Assembly: GCF_027943255.1 (NCBI RefSeq)
Contig: NC_072892.1
Span: forward strand, 117,507,792 to 117,571,791
DNA from: Anastrepha obliqua
Taxonomy: Eukaryota > Arthropoda > Insecta > Diptera > Tephritidae
DNA length: 64,000 nt
Reading direction: 5' to 3'
Made by a program: the position numbers and the translations under genes. This document shows, one piece after another, positions 1 through 10,055 of this stretch (the stretch's first letter is position 1; the number at the start of each line of letters is the position of its first letter). Below the pieces are notes generated by a model. It had not been told where the DNA came from. It did not search any database and worked only from the letters and a program-made list of their open reading frames with translations.

Positions 1-45
1 AATTTTTATTGAGAAGCATACATCACGGCCACAAACCGTCTCATT

Positions 46-640
46 ACACTGCGTTACAAAAACGAACTTTTTTTCTGTCCTATGAACCGAATATACTTTT
101 TCGGAAAGGGGAGAAAAAATAAAAATACACGTGCATCGGCGATTTTCATGTACACGTCAGGATTTTTTTTCTAAATATTCGGCATAACTTGAAGGAAAAT
201 TTTTAATGTAACAATTTTTAGTTTTAATATAATAAAATTAATAAAAAAATTCGGAGTTTTATATCTCTATTGTAATGCGGAGTGAAATACCTTTCTTTTG
301 ATACCCACATCGGCATATCTCATGCAATTTTTTTTTAATTTCGAACAGGTGGCAACCCTGTTAAACATGGCCAGTGGCAACACCCAGATGAAAAGTCTAG
401 AAATGTGATACACTATCTGTGTGCCCAATTTCATTCAAATCCGTTAAGCTAATCCTGAGATCGTGTGGCTATACAGATATGCATACAAGAATTGCTCGTT
501 TAAAGTTATAAAATACAAAAAAAAAAAAACAATTGTGACGTGTACATGAAAATCGCCGATACACGTGTATTTTTATTTTTTATCCCCTTTCCGAAAAAGT
601 ATATTTGGTTCATAGGACAGAATGTGTGTAACGCGGTGTT
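46..640. repeat. Long inverted repeat with about 110-bp arms (fold-back/TIR element)
   Basis: The left arm at about 46-158 and the right arm at about 538-640 are reverse complements with few mismatches (shared cores CTGTCCTATGAACC, ATACTTTTTCGGAAAGGGG and CGGCGATTTTCATGTACA). The spacer is about 380 bp. No ORF of note lies inside. It is probably a nonautonomous DNA transposon; its superfamily was not identified. Confidence 0.6.
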
Positions 641-1054
641 ATCAAACACAATCACGTACACCAGACTTTTTTCCACGAAATTTCCCAGAAGTCCGATAAT
701 TTTGTTGCGGAGCTTTAAATTTAACTCTTTAGCTATAATTTTATTCTTGGTATTAAAATTTTTTCACATAACGTTTGTATGTAAGAGCATAAGGAGATTT
801 AGGTACATGCAGGCATGCATACACATACATACTATATACACATACATATACAAAATGGGCGAAACTGTATAATTAGCACGTACATCTATCATAGAACGGT
901 AATTTTCAAAAAAGCAAAAAACATTACGAGTACATCTCTGTTATTGCTGCTACAATTTGTTGGTGCAGCCTGATCTTTTCGCTCAAATTAAAGGATCCGC
1001 AGTTTTATTCCCTTCTGAATGGCAGGGAGCTACTTCAATGCAGCAATAGCAAGC

Positions 1055-1215
1055 AACTTGGAGGGTTGCCATTATCTGTCGAGAGGTGAATGTAAGTAGA
1101 AAAAAACATTTTCCACCAATCTGTGTTCCATGCTCGGGGTTTCAAACAACATGCAGTGTAGTTTGGCACTACGAATGACAGTCACAAAACAATCCATTCA
1201 GATACAGCAGCCGCC
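1055..1215 (-). mobile_element. tRNA-derived SINE, 5' part (decayed)
   Basis: Reverse complement of the window's recurring SINE: a GCGGCTGCTG head at 1215, then the B-box-like TTTGAAACCCCG and the conserved 'GCCATTATCTGTCGAGAGGTGA' body (here in plus orientation) near 1075. It lacks the 3' tail. Confidence 0.55.
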
Positions 1216-1596
1216 AATGAATGACTCAATGTATGGGCGATGCCATAAGTGTATATCTCGGAAACGACTCGGCAAACTTGGTGCACATATTGCTCTCCAT
1301 GTCACTTAGATCTGACAATAATATTATATCATATAAAACCATGACCAACTTTTTTTCACACAGTCCTTTTTTAAACGATTTTGAAATGACGGTTTACTAA
1401 TGCATTTTGTTACACAAAGTTTTCCTTCTTGCCCGAATGTCAAAACAAAAAACGTTTTTCTAAACAAACAATAATTCGTAAAAGGATGTCTTATTAAGTA
1501 AAAATGTGTCGTTAAGAGCAATAAGTATATTATAAAACTAACCCAGTCCAACTGTGCATTAAAACTTCAACTTATTTAGGTTGCGTCTAACAAGTA

Positions 1597-1936
1597 AAGG
1601 GTGGTTAAATTTCAAGGGTCGATGTTGAATGTGAACCACACCTAAACATCAACGACACCGTTGGACTTCTTTATTTGGGGTTATTTGAAAGAAAATGTGT
1701 ACGTCGATAAGCCAGAAACAATTCAAGAGCTAAAGGATGAGATAATTCGGAACATTAACGGCGTAGAACCTTAATTATGCCTCAGCGTCATCGAAAATTT
1801 GGACCATCGGATGGAGGTGTGCGGCGGCCATTTGGCCAATATTTTGTTTCATAATAAAGAGAAATGACAATAATTTCCTAAAAAAAATTGTATTTTATTC
1901 AAAATCAACACCAGCCCTTGAAACTTAACCACCCTT
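1597..1936 (+). mobile_element. TIR element family A, internally deleted Tc1/mariner derivative (340 bp)
   Basis: Termini AAGGGTGGTTAAATTTCAAG and its complement end at TAACCACCCTT, flanked by TA on both sides (1595-1596 and 1937-1938), the Tc1/mariner target duplication. The body retains the C-terminal transposase coding remnant (near ERKCVRR, IQELKDEIIR, ENLDHRMEV) with stops, ending near a Phe-His-Asn equivalent of the family's FHT end. The 5' terminus is joined directly to the transposase 3' part. Confidence 0.75.
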
Positions 1937-1943
1937 TATTGTG

Positions 1944-2177
1944 CAAGGTGGTGCAAAATTAATCATCCAATTTTTTTTTAATAATTTTTTGCCAAATAAA
2001 GAAAAACGATGTTGAGTGATGAAAATCTTTATTTCACCTTTACGGGCTCCATTGCTTGCCTGTTTGTATGATATGATGCAGCTGTCTGGTTCACAAGTGT
2101 CAAATATGATTGACGTATGACGCCATTTGCCAGAATTATAAGTTTTCCGATAGGGTAATTAATATAGCGCCGCCTTG
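1944..2177 (+). mobile_element. TIR element family B, copy 1 (234 bp MITE)
   Basis: Begins CAAGGTGGTGCAAAATTAAT and ends GCGCCGCCTTG followed by TA. The inner block TTCACAAGTGTCAAATATGA then TTGACGTATGACGCCA is shared with the copies at 33544, 49173 and 17381. It has no useful ORF. It lies 7 bp after the family A element. Confidence 0.65.
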
Positions 2178-2439
2178 TATTTACAACTCGAAAAAACAAG
2201 AAAAAAAACTATCGCTAATAACAGGCTTTGTTACAACGAAAAAACAAACAAATGCCGTTAATAATTTAAGTAAACTCCGACGGATGGGCTGGACATTTTT
2301 GACTTAGTATCTGACATATCTACTGATGATACGTTTTTAGTCCAGTCCGTAATATACGTGAACACTTCTTATCAAGTAACCACGAATAGTTGCAAAATTG
2401 GTTTTTATTCCCAATTTCAATTTGAATTCCTATCACACT

Positions 2440-2935
2440 ATTTTTTTTTTTTTTTTTTTGACGTGATAACGTCTTATAATTCGATTTAGCCGGCTGCACG
2501 CACGAAAAAATGTGTCGTTATCTTGCTCAATCGGCGTTATCTTGCTCAATCGCCGTTACCTTGCTTGAAATGCAAGAGAAAGCGCGGAATGAACGACAAA
2601 GAGCACAATCGGCCCTCGCATTCGGCAACGTTCGACATCTGGCTCTCTCCTACTTGAGTGAGCAAATATATGTATGTATGTATATGCGCATTTGTATTTG
2701 CATATGCCTTCTTTCTGTGTGCATGGTAATGAACCATTTCTCTGTTGAGAATAGGACGATGATAGGAAAAGTAGGAAATAAAAGGGGGTGTTTTGAATGT
2801 AATGTGTCTTGAACAAGTCAAATCGATGATGGTGCCTCTTAGTGTTGTTGACTTATTAACGTCTGATGCACAATCGAAATTGAACATATCTTTTATGAAT
2901 TTGATAAATGTTTCCATTGCGATTCCATTTACCTC
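2440..2935 (-). mobile_element. Helentron-type remnant: AP-endonuclease C-terminus plus 3' region
   Basis: On the minus strand, 2930-2740 reads FIKDMFNFDCASDVNKSTTL then IIDLTCSRHITF and ISYFSYHRPI. This matches the endonuclease-like domain carried by Helentrons and seen again at 13367-13855. Downstream on the same strand lies a noncoding tail ending in a poly-A-like run (T-run at 2441-2459 on plus) beside GACGTGATAACGTC. An imperfect tandem GTTATCTTGCTCAATCG occurs at about 2516-2560. The rest of the element is missing. Confidence 0.5.
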
Positions 2936-3329
2936 CTTCTAAAATTAAAATTTTCTTTTGAAAAATGCAACCATTCCATCAGTATTTTCTTATGACATTG
3001 TCGCGTTAAACTATCGTCAGTAAACCGACTTTACAGACAACCTCTTTTTTTTGTAATAAAAATGAATTGCTTTTGTTTTATAAATACTTATGTAATATTG
3101 ATTTGCGCCTTTTGCATGATTTTTTTGGGTATTTGTAGTTTGTTCAACTTACATTATTTTTTTGAACGCATTTCTAAGGAAGAAGTGTGAGGTATTTTCG
3201 AAACGAACTTCCGTCCGTCCCTTGTTCTAACCAACTATAACTCTCATTGTCTGTACGTTTGATTGAGTCCAAAAATTAGCAACCAGTCCATAAAATTTCA
3301 CTAAAAAGTGTGCGTGTATATACATGAAG

Positions 3330-3855
3330 TTCAGTCCGGACCGAACTTAGCCTTCCTAAATGGTTTTTTTCCAAACTTCTCCTTGGGCCACTTACGAGAT
3401 GGCACTATTATCGCGTATCGAGATTATGTTTAATTGGTAGCATCTCTGGAAAGAACACACACCAAGTTTCAGCCAGATCGGTCTATGCCTTTTTGCTTGG
3501 CATTCGTTTGAATAAATTTGAAGAAGTCGCAACGACGCACCAGCTCACACCTCAGCTATTGTTGTCGTAAAATTAACGGACATAAAGTTCGAAAACGTTT
3601 CACATCCCCTCTATTTGTTTCTAAATTTCAAGAAAGGCTGACGGGAAAAAATTTTATTCAAACAAGGAGGTGATTGCGGAAACGAATGGCTATTTTTCAG
3701 ACTTGGAAAAATTCTATTATTCGGAAGGGATCAACAAACCAGAACATCGTTGGGCAAAGTGTATAAGCTTTAAAGAATACTATGTTAAAAAATAAAAAAA
3801 TGTTCTCCCCAAACAATTAAGTAGTTTTTATTTCAGCACGCACTTTTCAAACGAG
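3330..3855 (+). mobile_element. Mariner remnant, internally deleted
   Basis: 5' noncoding-like sequence (CACCAAGTTTCAGCCAGATC) is joined to the mariner transposase C-terminus. An open stretch 3646-3795 reads KFYSNKEVIAETNGYFSDLE then YYSEGINKPEHRWAKCI and ends VKK-stop. The N-terminal and catalytic parts are absent. Confidence 0.6.
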
Positions 3856-4289
3856 CTCTGTTTTTTATAGCCTCAAATTTAGCTAAGTGTGCCTGTACAA
3901 TATTTAATTGAGCAAATGTAGCTTATTTTTCAATTGTTACGAATTTTTTTAAATATTCATAAATTAAATATTTTATAAGAGCCTGCTTCCATTTGAAGTC
4001 GCAAGCAAAAGGGAGAACTCTCCAAACATAAAAATCTTAAGAATTCCACGATAAGGTGAAAAAGAAGCTCAGACCATGCCAGTCATGAACGAATGAATAC
4101 TTATTTATCTTACGAAATTAACTCAAAAAGGCCGATCCAAGTAAAAGCTAAAAGGTTAAAGTATTCTACAAAAACAAAAATGCTCTACATTTTACCTTAA
4201 GCATGTGCAGACACGACTTAGATTTGAGAGGAATTTAAATCGAGTATTTAACACCAACACTTACTCTACGCTTGACGACCATACGCATC

Positions 4290-5119
4290 ATCGTTCGTGC
4301 GAAATGGAGCGACACAGTTAACTGGTTCAAGTGAAGTAATTGTGCTTTTGACAAAACAAACGCTCCTTTTAAAAAGTAGTGATGAAGAATTAGCTTGGTT
4401 TATATTGACTTATTTTACCATTGAAGCAATGGCATGTAAGAACATAACGCAACAACACGAAACCTACGGTGAACAAAATTAGGGGCATCCTTAGCAAGCA
4501 GAAAGCGCTTAAATTACTCTAGATACCAAGTCATGTTGACATTTGTGGTAATGAAAAAGCAGACAAATTAGCCAAGTGTGCAACCAAAGCGCTGTTTATC
4601 ACTGCACCATTCTACTTATGCAACAATAAAGGCATCAAAAGAGCTACCAATTCGATAGTAGCCAACACCAGCACACAAAACTGGAATAATTACTTACACC
4701 TACTTCTACAAACACGTTAACCCTAATAAAAATCTTCTTCTCTATCCAACGACTGTATCAACTCGAGAAGCTGTCGTCTTTACCAGATTCCGAATCGATG
4801 TCAATCAACCACCTCACAAATCAATGTGCAGCAGCTAGAGCCACGGCAAGTTCGATAGGGATCGCCAATCTGCAAGATCTACTGAGTAGTGTCAATGAAA
4901 CAAACATAAAAAGTTTTTCCGAATTTTTGAAAAGAAGCAATGATTTCTATGAAATATGACACACCAGTTACACTAATATGTTTCTTCGTTATGGTATATG
5001 TTAATTTAACTATAAGGCAAACAGGGACTAGCCGAAGGCCATCAACTACTAGTGCTAGAAATTAAAACTAAAATTTGTAATTTATCTACTTTTTAAAATA
5101 AATAATATAATAATAATAC
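4290..5119 (+). mobile_element. I-type LINE 3' fragment with RNase H remnant and (TAA)n tail
   Basis: Frame-broken coding remnant: PSHVDICGNEKADKLAKCAT is the RNase H block of I/R1-type LINEs, followed by NLQDLLSSVNETNIKSFSEF and a stop near 4960. The 3' UTR runs to a TAA-repeat tail at 5093-5119, as in I-factor-like elements. It ends 11 bp before the JmjC splice acceptor. Confidence 0.6.
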
Positions 5120-5130
5120 ATTCTTTCCAG

Positions 5131-5322
5131 CGTTGCCTATTGGAGTTGCCTCGTGCACTTCGCTACGCCCTTCGACCACCCGAAGATTGCGCCTTTTGCG
5201 AGAACATTGAGAGCGCAGTGCGCTTACGCGGCGTCACAAGTGAGGAATTCGCATCGAAATATGCCTACACTGGAGGACCAGTTATAGTCGAGGATGCAAC
5301 TACGAATTGGACAGCGCCAACG
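5131..5322 (+). CDS. JmjC gene, first visible coding exon (internal exon)
   Basis: 64 codons, phase 0 at both ends. The acceptor is TTCTTTCCAG at 5121-5130 and the donor is GTGAGT at 5323. It encodes the Cys-rich lead (CAFCENIE) and the strand PVIVEDATTNW. A TTG at 5140 is not a start: the frame stays open upstream to the acceptor. Confidence 0.8.
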
Positions 5323-7258
5323 GTGAGTAGGAATGCGTTATAAAAGCTATACTTTTCTTATCGACTTGAGTCTGCTAATTTTGAGTATTCCAATAAAAAA
5401 TAATTTTAAAGATAAGTTTTGAAAATAAGATCTGAAAATACTGAATTTTTTGTTTTGGTTTTGAAGAGAGATCACGAGTTAAATCAAAAACTATTTGTAT
5501 ATTGGTTATGGGAATAAATTTCCGCCCTCGCAAAAGAGGTGTCGCTGCTGATACTATTTTTGTGTTCGCTCTAGTAATATACTGATGATTTAAAGGTGTA
5601 TATGAGAGGTCTCGATCGCAGTAGTTGACTTTCGTGTGAAGCATAAAGATCTTTCTTATCTGACGTAAAAAATGTCTACGTTCGTCTCGAAAAAACAGCA
5701 TTTGCGGGAAGTCATGCCTCATTACTACCTTTTAAAGAAAAGTTCAGCTGAAACGTGCTGTATATTGATCAATATTTACGGTAATTACGCTCCATCAAAT
5801 GCAACTTGTAAAGAGTGGTTCCGACGCTTCCAAAGTGGCAATTCCGACGAAAAAATTCAAAGATACTCAACTACGACAATTATTGGATGAGAACGCATGT
5901 CGAACCCTTGATGATATATATGTCGTAAGAGTTGGATTTTGACAGATCAACCATCGGTAAATATTTGCACGCGATGTGAATGGTCCAGGAAGCAGGTAAC
6001 TGGGTACCACATCAATTGAAGGAGAGGGATATCGAGAGACGTTTGGTTACGTGGGAGATGCTTCTTGAATGGCTGAAAAGAAAAGGTTTTCTGCATCGTA
6101 TCGTCTGATTGGGTTTCATGTGATTACCATTGGCAACTGCTTAAATTCGAAACCCGGGCACGATACATCAATTGATAGAAAAATTATTTCCCAATAGAGG
6201 TCGCTCCTCGGCAGACAATGACAAACCTCCGAATGTATTTTCGCCATGAAAAAGAGTTATAATTTATTTTTTTTAAAGAATTAACTTTGAAAATAAGGTG
6301 TACATTGGTGCAGATATTTATTTTTCGTGAAATAGCTTTTTATTCTTATTCCAAAACTTATTAAATAATGTTTTCGCAATTAAAAAGGACGATGCTTTCA
6401 ACTCTTGTCTTAAAAAATCGTACTTAAAAAAAGTATACAACATCGAATGCTTTTTACATTCGTATTTGTCTTATAACCCCTTCCTACCGCTCAACGTGTA
6501 CGCTAAAAAGGTGCAACGCTATATAAAGCTTATAAATATTTTCATTTTTTTTTATTCACAGAAATTCGACTATTGGTACTTTCGCGATATCTACAGGAAT
6601 GCAAAACGCAAACAAAAAATTCTCGATTGCCAATTTTTACCCTACAAAACAGGCTTCAGGGATATTTTTAAAGCTTTAGATATGCCGAAGGAGCGAGTAG
6701 AATTACAGCCCGGTAACAAACCATGGTACTTTGGCTGGAGTAATTGTAATCCGGAGACAGCAGAGGAGTTGCGCAGGCATTATGGACGTCCTTACTTTCT
6801 GCCACCCACATCCGAAAATAATGCAGTCGATTGGTTCTTCATTGGCACAGCCGGACTGGGCGCGCATATGCATGTAAGTGAAGAAGTCATAAAAATATCT
6901 TTAATTGGATATTAAAACTTTATTTTCTTTATGATTTCTGCAGATCGACAATGTACGCCTACCTTCGTGGCAGGCGCAGCTGTCGGGCAGTAAGCGTTGG
7001 TTACTTGCACCGCCACCGGAATGCTATTTCAGATGCAAACGCTTCGATACCATTGTGCGCAGGGGTGATATAAGTAAGACTTTCGATTTTTTCCCCCGTT
7101 TTTGATATTCATACTCTACAGAGGCTTTTAAGTGTGTGTTTAATTGTAATTTTCTTTTTAATATCCTTGCAGTTGTTTTGGACACCAACAAATGGTATCA
7201 CCAGACATTTGTGCAGCCGGGAGAAGTTAGTCTTACCATTGGTGCCGAGTATGACTAA
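5131..7258 (+). CDS. JmjC/cupin-like dioxygenase gene, last four exons (5' end not seen)
   Basis: The product is probably an Fe(II)/2-oxoglutarate-dependent oxygenase of the JmjC (cupin-8) superfamily; its substrate cannot be read from sequence. Coding exons are 5131-5322, 6562-6873, 6944-7073 and 7173-7258 (stop TAA 7256-7258). All introns are GT-AG: 1239, 70 and 99 bp. Phases join without a break to give 239 visible residues. The iron-binding triad is complete: His168-Ile-Asp170 spans the exon 2/3 junction (GAHMH then IDN) and the distal His221 lies in KWYHQTF. Lys185 in SGSKRW is placed like the 2OG-contacting strand residue. An N-terminal Cys-rich stretch (CAFCENIE) followed by 'SEEFASKYAYTGGPVIV' resembles the start of the JMJD8-like layout, which is my comparison from memory. 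No start Met is visible: the first exon opens with CGT directly after an acceptor, so one or more 5' exons (perhaps a signal peptide) are missing. Intron 1 carries a mariner and a SINE. No AATAAA lies close after the stop. Confidence 0.85.
5500..6104 (+). mobile_element. Mariner remnant in JmjC intron 1
   Basis: From ATG 5672 it reads MSTFVSKKQHLREVMPHYYL then GNYAPSNATCKEWFRRFQSG. After a frame break, 5879-6104 continues LDENAC, WVPHQLKERDIERRLVTWEM and LKRKGFLHRIV, the conserved N-terminal half of mariner transposase. It is cut off by the SINE at 6105. The left boundary is approximate. Confidence 0.7.
6105..6256 (+). mobile_element. tRNA-derived SINE (5' two-thirds) inserted in mariner
   Basis: Matches the window's SINE: GGGTTTCATGTGATTACCAT, B-box-like AAATTCGAAACCC, then GAGGTCGCTCCTCGGCAGAC and CGCCATGAAAAAG. 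The tail is missing. Confidence 0.65.
6562..6873 (+). CDS. JmjC gene, second visible exon
   Basis: 104 codons, phase 0. The acceptor TTTTTATTCACAG ends at 6561 and the donor GTAAGT begins at 6874. It carries KPWYFGWSNCNPETAEELRR, the strand VDWFFIGTAGLGAHMH, and ends with the first iron-ligand histidine. Confidence 0.85.
6944..7073 (+). CDS. JmjC gene, third visible exon
   Basis: 43 codons plus one base. It begins with Ile-Asp, supplying the Asp of the HxD motif, then SWQAQLSGSKRWLLAPPPE, a typical JmjC core strand. The acceptor is TTTCTGCAG and the donor GTAAGA. Confidence 0.85.
7173..7258 (+). CDS. JmjC gene, terminal coding exon
   Basis: Completes the split Ile codon, then VLDTNKWYHQTFVQPGEVSL and GAEYD before TAA. 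It holds the distal iron-ligand histidine. The acceptor is ATATCCTTGCAG. Confidence 0.85.
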
Positions 7259-7534
7259 GAGTGCTCTTGAGGTCGCATAATCAAAGCAAAATATATTTAG
7301 CAATCAATATTCTTGCATCATGTGCTCATGTGAATTCCTATAGACATAACTATAGTTAAATGTATTTGAACACAAGAATATATGTACATATATATGTACA
7401 TATATATGTATGAGCGTGAGTTAGATGCGAATCGTTTATCTATCGTTTTTATTTTTTTTTTTTGTTTAGTTTGAATCAGTCACTGGAATAAGCGTTTTTA
7501 ACATCTGAGTAAAGTAAGTGCAAGTACACCATAT
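7259..7534. other. JmjC 3' flank, no further gene seen
   Basis: AT-rich. It includes an alternating ATATATGTACATATATATG tract at about 7378-7411 and a T-run at 7448. No clear polyadenylation signal. Confidence 0.4.
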
Positions 7535-7536
7535 TT

Positions 7537-7605
7537 ACCGTAGCCAAATGGGTACGACTTTGCATTCATTTGGTCACAAGATCGTGTGTTGGTTCGGTTG
7601 GTCGT
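7537..7605 (+). mobile_element. Possible decayed SINE head
   Basis: CCGTAGCCAAATGGG (A-box-like) followed 40 bp later by TTGGTTCGGTTGG (B-box-like) fits a diverged copy of the SINE head. There is no body or tail. Confidence 0.25.
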
Positions 7606-7959
7606 AAGCCCATGTGAACTTTTGAGGCTTTAAATGGTATAAGTGTTTTTTGAGAGAGAAATTTAGATATTTTATTGTTTCCACTACCTTCGCTTTCTTC
7701 TAATTTTTGAAGTGCAAACTTCTTTAGACGCGTTTGAACTTTTTGCAGGTGCTCTGTTCGGCAGCAATGAAAAGAACAAACAGAACCGAGAGGTACATAC
7801 TTGTATTGTAGAATATAAAGAGATTACATAAAAATTGTATTTGTAGGTTTGTTTGTTGAAGAGGTGTGAGCGTAAGTATGGGTTTTCTGAAACTTCGCAT
7901 ATGAATAAAATTTTTTTTGTGAGACGATGAGTAAGGAAAGTAAGCATGATGGAAAGATA

Positions 7960-8600
7960 ATGAGATGGCGTCTAAGATGGTACCGTTGCTTTGCTCTCAG
8001 CGAATTTGACAATGATTGACGACTTATTAGCACAATTCGTGACCAGTATAGCCATATTACCATTTCCGTAACGTGATTTAGCATTTTCACTTCACTGTGA
8101 ACTCAATTAATAACGTTGAAGAACTGAGCAAGTGTTGATAGCGAAAATTCATCTTCTGCGGTCCAACCGCTATCGTTATTGAGCATATCTGTTTTACCAA
8201 ACCCAGCTTTAATGAAACAATTTTGTATTGACTGTGGACTCACTTGCTCCCACGGTTTGTGCATGAAATGAACAGCATCTTGTAAATTGGTTAAACTCCA
8301 TAGCAGAATTTGTTTGTGCCATCCGCAACAAAATGTGTTTCAAAACTAACGATTTATACATGAACATTTTATTTAAATGCTGTTGTGTTTGCTGGGAGAA
8401 AAATAACTTTAACATTTTTGAATTTTAGATCGCGAGGGTGGGAAGAAATTGAACGACGCCCCGCTCTTGAAGTTGCATTTTTCCATCGAATTGCACGAGA
8501 AAATCTGTCATCAAATCAGACCTCATCCAAGCCTTCTTTTTTTTTAGCTTTGCTACCTTTATTTCATGCCTTCACAAAACATTCGTAGCACAATTTAACA
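7960..8600 (-). mobile_element. Tigger/pogo-like DNA transposon remnant
   Basis: Minus-strand reading frames, broken by stops and shifts, give KAWMRSDLMTDFLVQFDGKM, then an NVKVIFLPANTT-like segment, then NLQDAVHFMHKPWEQVSPQS followed by NCFIKAGF. These are the order and spacing of pogo/Tigger-type DDE transposases (KAWM..., N-V-K-x-x-F-L-P-P-N-T-T, ...NCFRKAGF). The frames do not join, so the gene is dead. The N-terminal part is missing. The matching outer terminal repeat is probably at 9190-9245. Confidence 0.6.
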
Positions 8601-8717
8601 CTATTAAGACCTTTGAGCTTCAGCAGACTCATTAAAAACAATCTCTTCGTATTTAGGGGATTCCCCTATACCTACAAGTGTTATTGAATAAGCAACAGGT
8701 GTACGAATATAGTAGAG

Positions 8718-9034
8718 GCCGCCGTAGCCGAATGGGTTCATGCGTGACTACCATTCGGAGTTCAGAGAGAAAGTAGGTTCGAATCTCGGTAAAAGACCAA
8801 AAATGAAGAAAAAGTTTATTCTAATAGCGATCGCCCCTCGGCAGGCAATGGCAAACCCCCGAGAGTGTTTCTGCCATGATAAAGCTCCTCATAAAAAATA
8901 TCTGCCGTTCGGAGTCGGCTTGAATCTGTAGGTCTCTACATTTGTGGAACAACATCAAGAGGCACGCCACAAATAGGAGGAGGAGCTCGGTCAAACACCC
9001 AAAAAGAGTATACGTGCCAATTATATCTATATAA
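8718..9034 (+). mobile_element. tRNA-derived SINE, near full length
   Basis: The best copy for defining the family. Head GCCGCCGTAGCCGAATGGG (RNA polymerase III A box TAGCCGAATGG), B box GGTTCGAATCTC at 8773, body GATCGCCCCTCGGCAGGCAA and ATCTGCCGTTCGGAGTCGGC, tail GGAACAACATCAAGAGGCAC to CGTGCCAATTATAT. It sits inside the Tigger-like remnant. Confidence 0.8.
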
Positions 9035-9039
9035 AGGAA

Positions 9040-9245
9040 AAAACAATGTTATTGACTGTCGGGTTATGGGGAATCCAAATACTCTTTGGGTAGAAAACAA
9101 GTATCCGCGTCCTGTTATGAGAGGGTTGTGCGCTCAAGAGGGAAAAATTCTCAAAAGCCCTTAAGAATTTTTAGTAGTGAAAAAACTGTCCGTTTATGGG
9201 ATATGTCCGTTCAAGAGAGGTGCCCATTAGGAGAGAGAGCACTGT
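9040..9245 (-). mobile_element. Probable outer end of the Tigger-like element
   Basis: 9195-9240 reads GGGATATGTCCGTTCAAGAG, then GAGAGAGAGCACTGTAATTA. The complement CAGTGCTCTCTCTC...CGGACATATCC has the form of pogo/Tigger terminal repeats. No transposase remains here. Confidence 0.4.
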
Positions 9246-10055
9246 AATTATTTGATATTTCAGAGAACGCCTGATACAACTATTGTAGTTGTGTCATAAA
9301 ATTGAAATTTGTTTAAGACGTTTTTAAGAATGCATAGAAGTTATTTAATAGTTTCTTCGTATTTTATAAGCTTTTCCTTTTATAACTCTAAAGTTTGCAC
9401 GAAACTCATTGAATGCAAGAGCGGCTGTGAAAAATGAAGTGAACTTTTCCTTGTGTCACACGTTTTTGGTTTTTTATTTTTTATCAACTAATTTTTATTT
9501 TCGCTATAAGAATTAGTTTGATAATTCACTATTATTAGTTGGTTTTAGTTTGCACTTCTGCCGGCAGTTCTCACAACTGCCTCCGTTTTGAACGAAATTT
9601 GTTACAGTATCGAATTTATAAATAAGTGCATATTTCATCAGCGCCACTTAATGTTCGAATATGATGCAGTAGCATTGCCACAAAACGCCACCTAAAACAA
9701 CAATGACTTTTTCAAATGATTTCACAGCAACAAATACTAAATTAATATCCAAAGCGGTGAGTTGACGCGCTGACAACTAAGGAAACTGGCGTGTGCCATG
9801 GCGATATCACACACACACTTACGCATTCATGAATTTGTTTAAGTCAGTTTAATTGCATAAAATAAGTGTACGCTTAAATAGGTAGCATATACTCATGTGC
9901 TTATAAATATATTTACTAATACCCAGTTGGAATTTTCCTTGAGAGCAGCAAATTCTGTTGATGCGAATAATTTCTCTAAAAATCGTCTGTGGACCGATTT
10001 ACTCTATAGATTATTTGCCAGTGATCCATGCTAATATTCAGCTTAAATTTAACAG
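9246..10055. other. AT-rich stretch, nothing recognised
   Basis: No supportable ORF. A small hairpin around AACTAATT/AATTAGTT sits at about 9487-9525. Confidence 0.4.

Noticed and set aside
2546..2917. 123-codon minus ORF as a host gene
   Set aside because: Its N-terminal third is Helentron endonuclease; the remainder is read-through of the noncoding tail.
5140..5343. TTG at 5140 as a start codon with read-through past the donor
   Set aside because: The frame is open upstream to a strong acceptor, and GTGAGT at 5323 joins in phase to the next JmjC exon.
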